From Cystobacter fuscus DSM 2262 (GTDB lineage Bacteria > Myxococcota > Myxococcia > Myxococcales > Myxococcaceae), in contig NZ_ANAH02000002.1 in the NCBI RefSeq assembly GCF_000335475.2, positions 1-64,000 of the forward strand: DNA of 64,000 nucleotides, written 5' to 3'. This document shows, in pieces, positions 60,169-64,000 of this stretch. Both the position numbers and the translations under genes were made by a program. Numbering within the stretch: position 1 is the first letter of the stretch; each line of letters begins with the position of its first letter. The notes beneath the pieces were generated by a model, which made no database searches, had not been told where the DNA came from, and saw only the letters and a program-made list of their open reading frames with translations.

Positions 60169-61593
60169 TCACGGCGATACTGGCTCGATCGTGGCCGTGG
60201 CGGCGAGCAGGTCCACCACCGCGTGGTGGTAGTCCATCAGGGCCTTGACCTCCTTGAGCTCGGCGTCGGCCGCGGCCTGCTCCCGTTGGTTGACGACCAG
60301 CAGGTGGGTGGCGCCTTGCTCGAAGCGCGTGAATTCCGCCCGAGCCAGCCGCCGCGCCACGTCCGCGGCGTTCCGGGCGAGCCCCACCCGCTCATGGGCG
60401 GCCCGCAGGGCCGAGACCGCGTCACGCACCTCGGTGGCGATCTTGTCGCGCGCCAGCCGGGTCTTGGCCTCCACCGCCGCTCGTTTCGCCTCGGCGGCCC
60501 GCCGCTGTCCGCGCGCCGCCCGCGCCTGCAGGGGAATGTCGAGCGTGAGCGAGGCCTGGAATTCGGTGGGTCTCAGATTGGCCGGCCCCGTTCCCACGTC
60601 CCGGGCCACGCTCAGGCCCAGGTCCACCGCCGGGGCCGCCTGATTGCGCGCCAGGGCCGCGTCCACCTGGAGCACGTCGCGCTGGAGCGTCAGCTCCCGC
60701 AGCTCTGGCCGCCCCCGCAGCGCCCGCTCGAGCCACGCGTCCAGGGAGTCCTCGAGCGCCGTTTCCGGAACGGGCAGTCCGTCTGGCAGCCGGGAGGCGG
60801 GCACGACGTACGGCTCTCCCTGGGCATCCCGCAGGGACAGTGACAGCTTGAGGGCCGCTTTCTCCAGCGCTCGCCGGGCGGCGATCCGGTCCGCGTCGCG
60901 CTCCAGGAGCACGCGCTCGTTCTCCGTGTGCTCGATTCGTGGAATGTCTCCTGCTTCCGCTCGGCGGGCGAGCTGGTCATGGCGCGCGGCGGCCAGTTCA
61001 TACTGGTCATGGGCGATGCGCAGCTGCTGTCCCGCGGCCACCCAATCCCAGTAGTGGTAGGCCGCTTGACGCTGCAGTTCGATCCGCTCGCCCGTGAACG
61101 TGAACCCGGCGATCTCCCGCCGCAGCCTCGCCTGGGAGAGGCTCGCCCGCCGCTTGTCGAGGGTGCCGTTGCGCCAGAGGGGAATCTCGAGACCGGCGCG
61201 CAGCTCTCCATCCGAGAGCGTCTCGTACCCGCCGTAGTACACGGGAAAGTCCCCCCGTCCCAGGCGGTAGCCCGCGAAGAGGCGCGTGCCCAGCAGGGGC
61301 GTGGGCTGCTCGATGGCCGCATCCAGCCGCTCATGGGGGTAGTAACTGAAGGGCACGTATGTCCCCTTCGCCTTCACCAGGGTGTCGAAGCCCCCCTCGG
61401 CGGACAGCAACTCGGCGTCCGCCGTGGCCAGACCCTGCCGGGCCGCCGCCACGCCCGGGTGACGCTCGCGCGTGGAGTCGAGCACCTCCTGGAGCGTGAG
61501 TGGGAGCAGGCTCGCGGCGCGCGTGGACGACGCCGTCAGGTTCACCATCAGCAGCAGGGCCAGGACGCTTCCGGAGGCGTGGCGCGGGCTCAT
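60169..61593 (-). CDS. TolC-family outer-membrane export channel
   Basis: 474 aa; start overlaps the stop of the upstream membrane-fusion gene (ATGA). Signal peptide ends RAAS. OEP domains: LTLQEVLDSTRERHPGVAAA, GTRLFAGYRLGRGDFPVYYG, AGLEIPLWRNGTLDKRRASL, RNQAAPAVDLGLSVARDV, FTRFEQGATHLLVVNQREQA. It forms the trimeric channel/tunnel of a type I export or efflux system. Confidence 0.92.
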   Translation of the reverse strand: MSPRHASGSVLALLLMVNLTASSTRAASLLPLTLQEVLDSTRERHPGVAAARQGLATADAELLSAEGGFDTLVKAKGTYVPFSYYPHERLDAAIEQPTPLLGTRLFAGYRLGRGDFPVYYGGYETLSDGELRAGLEIPLWRNGTLDKRRASLSQARLRREIAGFTFTGERIELQRQAAYHYWDWVAAGQQLRIAHDQYELAAARHDQLARRAEAGDIPRIEHTENERVLLERDADRIAARRALEKAALKLSLSLRDAQGEPYVVPASRLPDGLPVPETALEDSLDAWLERALRGRPELRELTLQRDVLQVDAALARNQAAPAVDLGLSVARDVGTGPANLRPTEFQASLTLDIPLQARAARGQRRAAEAKRAAVEAKTRLARDKIATEVRDAVSALRAAHERVGLARNAADVARRLARAEFTRFEQGATHLLVVNQREQAAADAELKEVKALMDYHHAVVDLLAATATIEPVSP

Positions 61594-62936
61594 GACGCTC
61601 CTCCCGCGGAGGCCTTGCCGCCGGACGTGTCCTTGCCGGAGGCATCCGGCTCGGAGGTGGCGACGGACGGGGGGAAGCCGTTGAACTGGCGCCACATCTC
61701 GTAACCCAGGCGGACCTCGTCCAGGAGGATCCACCCATTGGCGCGCACGCCCTGGCGCAGGAAGCGGCCCGAGGGCCACGCCTCCCCCTCGTCCGGCACG
61801 ACGACGATGCGGAAGCCGCCCCGGCCGTCGTCCGCGGCGTCCACGAAGGCCACCGTGCCGCCAAAGGTGCCCACCGCCACCGAGGGCCACCCCGCGAACT
61901 GAACGGCGGGCCAGCCCTCGAATTGCAAGCGCACGTGGCGTCCGGGAGAAATGAGGGGGGCATCCCGGCCCGGCACATGCAGCTCGACGGCGATCGAGTC
62001 CGTGTCGGGCACCAGCACCGCGAGCGGATCTCCCACCTTGACGACCTCGGCGCCCTGCCGGGGCATGATCCGCAGGAGGGTGCCCGCGCGCGGGGCGCGG
62101 ATCTGCTGGGTCGACTGGCGCGCGAGCGTGCTGTCGAGCTTGGCCAGCTCGATGCGCTCCTTGGCGAGCTCGGCCTTGGCGTACTCGTATTTGGCGAGGC
62201 CGTCGTTGACGAGGGCATCCGCGTCCGTCTGGATGCGTTGGCGCTCCGAGCTGAGCGCCGCCAGCTCGTTTCGGGCGGCGTTGAGGCTGGCTCGCGCGCT
62301 CTCGGTGTCCGTGCCCGCCTTGGTGTACTCCAACTGGGCGATTTCCAGGGCCCGGGTGGCCGTCAGGCCGTCCTTGTGCAGGGTGCGCTGGCGCTCCAGG
62401 TTGAGCCGTGCCGTCTCGCGCGTCACCTCCGCCGCGGCGAGCGACTGCTCGGCGGAGCGGATGCGCTCCCGCACCATGCGCACGCGCGAGCCCGCCGCGT
62501 CGACGCTCGCCAGGCGCGAGGAGCGCAGCGCGTCCACGCGTGACTCGTAGGCCAGCATCTGGCTCTGGGCGGCGCTGATGCGGGCCTCGATGGCGCCGCG
62601 CTGCTCTTGCAGCCGCGTCATCAGCTCCGGATCATTGTCGGACAGCTCCACGAGGAGCTCGCCCTCCCTCACACGCGAGCCCTCCTGTACCGCCCAACGG
62701 GTGATGCGTCCGGCGATGGGGGCCTGGAGGGTCTGCTGGCGCTCCAGCGGCGCGTAGGCGGTGACACGGCCGTGGCCGGTGATGTTCTGCTGCCAGGGCG
62801 CCACCAGCAGTGCGAGCACACCGAGTAGCAGCGTCAGCATCAGCACCCGGGCCACCGTGCGCGCCACCCGGGTGCTATGGCGCACCAGACGCATGGCGGG
62901 CAGCGAGGGCAGGGTGGGGGAGGAGGTCGGATTCAT
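61590..62936 (-). CDS. HlyD-family membrane-fusion protein
   Basis: 448 aa. N-terminal membrane helix (about 30-52: VLMLTLLLGVLALLVAP), lipoyl-like half LQAPIAGRITRWAVQEGSRV, long coiled-coil hairpin (about 115-270), second lipoyl half IRAPRAGTLLRIMPRQGAEV, beta domain GRHVRLQFEGWPAVQF. Periplasmic adaptor between the ABC exporter and the TolC-like channel. It starts 14 bp after the ABC stop. Confidence 0.93.
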   Translation of the reverse strand: MNPTSSPTLPSLPAMRLVRHSTRVARTVARVLMLTLLLGVLALLVAPWQQNITGHGRVTAYAPLERQQTLQAPIAGRITRWAVQEGSRVREGELLVELSDNDPELMTRLQEQRGAIEARISAAQSQMLAYESRVDALRSSRLASVDAAGSRVRMVRERIRSAEQSLAAAEVTRETARLNLERQRTLHKDGLTATRALEIAQLEYTKAGTDTESARASLNAARNELAALSSERQRIQTDADALVNDGLAKYEYAKAELAKERIELAKLDSTLARQSTQQIRAPRAGTLLRIMPRQGAEVVKVGDPLAVLVPDTDSIAVELHVPGRDAPLISPGRHVRLQFEGWPAVQFAGWPSVAVGTFGGTVAFVDAADDGRGGFRIVVVPDEGEAWPSGRFLRQGVRANGWILLDEVRLGYEMWRQFNGFPPSVATSEPDASGKDTSGGKASAGGAS

Positions 62937-62950
62937 GGTCGGACGCGGGT

Positions 62951-64000
62951 TCAAGAAGGAAGCGCCTCGTGGTTTCGGGACTCGGGATTCAGGGGGTGGA
63001 GCTGGCCGTCGCTCAGCACGAGCGCGCGCTCGCATTGGCCGAGCAGCTCCGGCTGGTGGGTGATGAGGAGCAGGGTCCAGGGGGCATCGGGCGCCAGCAG
63101 GGTCTGGAGCACGCGGGCCCGGGTGCGCGTGTCGAGCGTGTCCAACACCTCGTCGAGGATGAGCAGGCGAGGACGGAGCGCGAGCGCGCGCGCCAGATGC
63201 ACCAGCACCCCCTGTCCCGAGGACAGGGGCAGGCCACCCGTGGTCAGTGGCGTGTGGAGTCCTTCCGGCAACTGGGCGAGCACGTCTCCCAGGCCCACCG
63301 ATTCGAGCACCTGACGCACCTGGCCCAGGGTCAAGGAGGGCTGTCCCATCCGGACGTTGTCCACGAGCGTTCCGGCGAAGATCTCCGGCGTCTTGACGAG
63401 CGCCACGTCCCGGCGAAGCGTGGCGAGCGACACGTCGCGCGTGTCGCTCCCGTCGAGCAGGATGCGGCCACGCGTGGGCAGGCGCAGGCCGTAGAGCAGG
63501 TCCACCAGGGTGCTCTTGCCCCCGGCGGTGTCGCCCGTGAGGGCCACCTTCTGTCCAGCCCGCACCTCGAGGCTGACGCCGCGCAGCACGGGCGCGTCCT
63601 CGCGGTAGTGGAACCTCACGTCGCGCAGCTCCAGGCTCGCGGGCCCGGACGGGGGCGGATGGCTCTCCCCGGTGGCCTGTTCCAGGGGCAGATCCACGAG
63701 CTGGCCCAGCTTGTCCGAGGCCGCCAGCAGATCGTAATAGGCCTCCAGGTGCTTGCCGAACTTGGCGAAGGCGGCCAGGACCGCGGTGACGATCAACTCG
63801 GCGGCGACGAGCTGGCCCAGGGACAACTGCCGGTCGATGACGAGCCAGCCGCCCAGGCCCAGCAGCAGCGCGCTCGCCACCGCCTGCAGGCCCAGGGCGC
63901 CGAGCACCTGCCGGAACAGGTACTTGAAGTGCTTGCGCCGCAGGCCCAGCCAGTCGCGGGCGAGCATGTCGGCGCGCTCCAGGGCATGGGCCGCCGCGCC
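62951..64000 (-). CDS. ABC exporter, membrane-ATPase fusion (5' end outside the window)
   Basis: At least 349 aa, open to the right edge. The N-terminal part seen is the end of the membrane domain (LQAVASALLLGLGGWLVIDR). NBD: Walker A GDTAGGKST, a Q-loop region reading LVKTPEIFAGTLVDN in which the usual Gln is replaced by Lys, signature LSSGQ rather than LSGGQ, Walker B LLILDEV, H-loop LLITHQPE. With HlyD and TolC partners it is the inner-membrane exporter of a type I system; the cargo is not visible here. Confidence 0.92.
   Translation of the reverse strand, partial: GAAAHALERADMLARDWLGLRRKHFKYLFRQVLGALGLQAVASALLLGLGGWLVIDRQLSLGQLVAAELIVTAVLAAFAKFGKHLEAYYDLLAASDKLGQLVDLPLEQATGESHPPPSGPASLELRDVRFHYREDAPVLRGVSLEVRAGQKVALTGDTAGGKSTLVDLLYGLRLPTRGRILLDGSDTRDVSLATLRRDVALVKTPEIFAGTLVDNVRMGQPSLTLGQVRQVLESVGLGDVLAQLPEGLHTPLTTGGLPLSSGQGVLVHLARALALRPRLLILDEVLDTLDTRTRARVLQTLLAPDAPWTLLLITHQPELLGQCERALVLSDGQLHPLNPESRNHEALPS

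Overview
This window is high-GC DNA (dense coding, GC-rich third positions, many GTG starts, short or overlapping intergenic gaps) with a gene repertoire typical of a myxobacterium, probably in the Cystobacterineae (Archangium/Cystobacter/Melittangium-like). The signs are eukaryote-type Ser/Thr kinases with PEGA or TPR tails, PATAN/DUF4388 proteins, many lipoproteins, an astacin protease, a CHAT protease with TPRs, and the yebC-ruvC-ruvA / ruvB / lpxC / pyrF housekeeping block. The genus call is inference; no rRNA, tRNA or CRISPR array was seen.

Layout. 0-5.5 kb: an astacin-type lipoprotein protease, a lipoprotein of unknown function, two remnants of a class III cyclase/ATPase gene sharing an 87-bp repeat, and a large outer-membrane porin flanked by a 19-bp inverted repeat. 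5.5-11.6 kb: DUF1801 protein, MDR oxidoreductase, beta-helix lipoprotein, small outer-membrane protein, PATAN protein with a degenerate receiver. 11.7-27.6 kb: conserved core with yebC, ruvC, ruvA, a DksA-like zinc-finger protein, an MBL-fold hydrolase, ruvB, a large unknown, lpxC, a DsbA-like lipoprotein, a second PATAN protein, pyrF, a lipoprotein, leucyl aminopeptidase, a Zn-PLC-like protein, and a TauE/SafE permease with a DUF1634 partner. 27.6-29.6 kb: 3-hydroxybutyrate-dehydrogenase-like SDR overlapping a family VIII esterase.

29.6-41 kb is the accessory part. It holds a small Cys-rich lipoprotein, a 1180-residue secreted TPR-CHAT protease, a Uma2 endonuclease, a truncated copy of the lipoprotein, and an unrecognised 321-residue protein whose Cys125/His140 arrangement resembles CNF1-type glutamine deamidases. 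The lipoprotein and the leader of the deamidase-like gene are duplicated about 6 kb apart. In the other copy the deamidase-like gene is reduced to its first codons, directly upstream of the CHAT gene. Gene tails (reductase, histidine kinase, ATP-grasp ligase) and a short inverted-repeat element show repeated recombination here. This is the best candidate for something undescribed.

41-56 kb: DHFR-fold reductase, membrane protein, an overlapping pair of envelope proteins, a PEGA Ser/Thr kinase, DUF1801, alpha/beta hydrolase, DEAD-box helicase, a secreted protein made of two near-identical lectin-like units, and a FixJ/FixL-like pair separated by an antisense TPR Ser/Thr kinase. 56-60 kb: a divergent MarR/NmrA-type pair with a clear operator, then a GH62 plus GH30 arabinoxylan-degrading pair behind a near-ideal lac-type operator, probably acquired. 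60-64 kb: a TolC/HlyD/ABC type I export operon running off the window edge.
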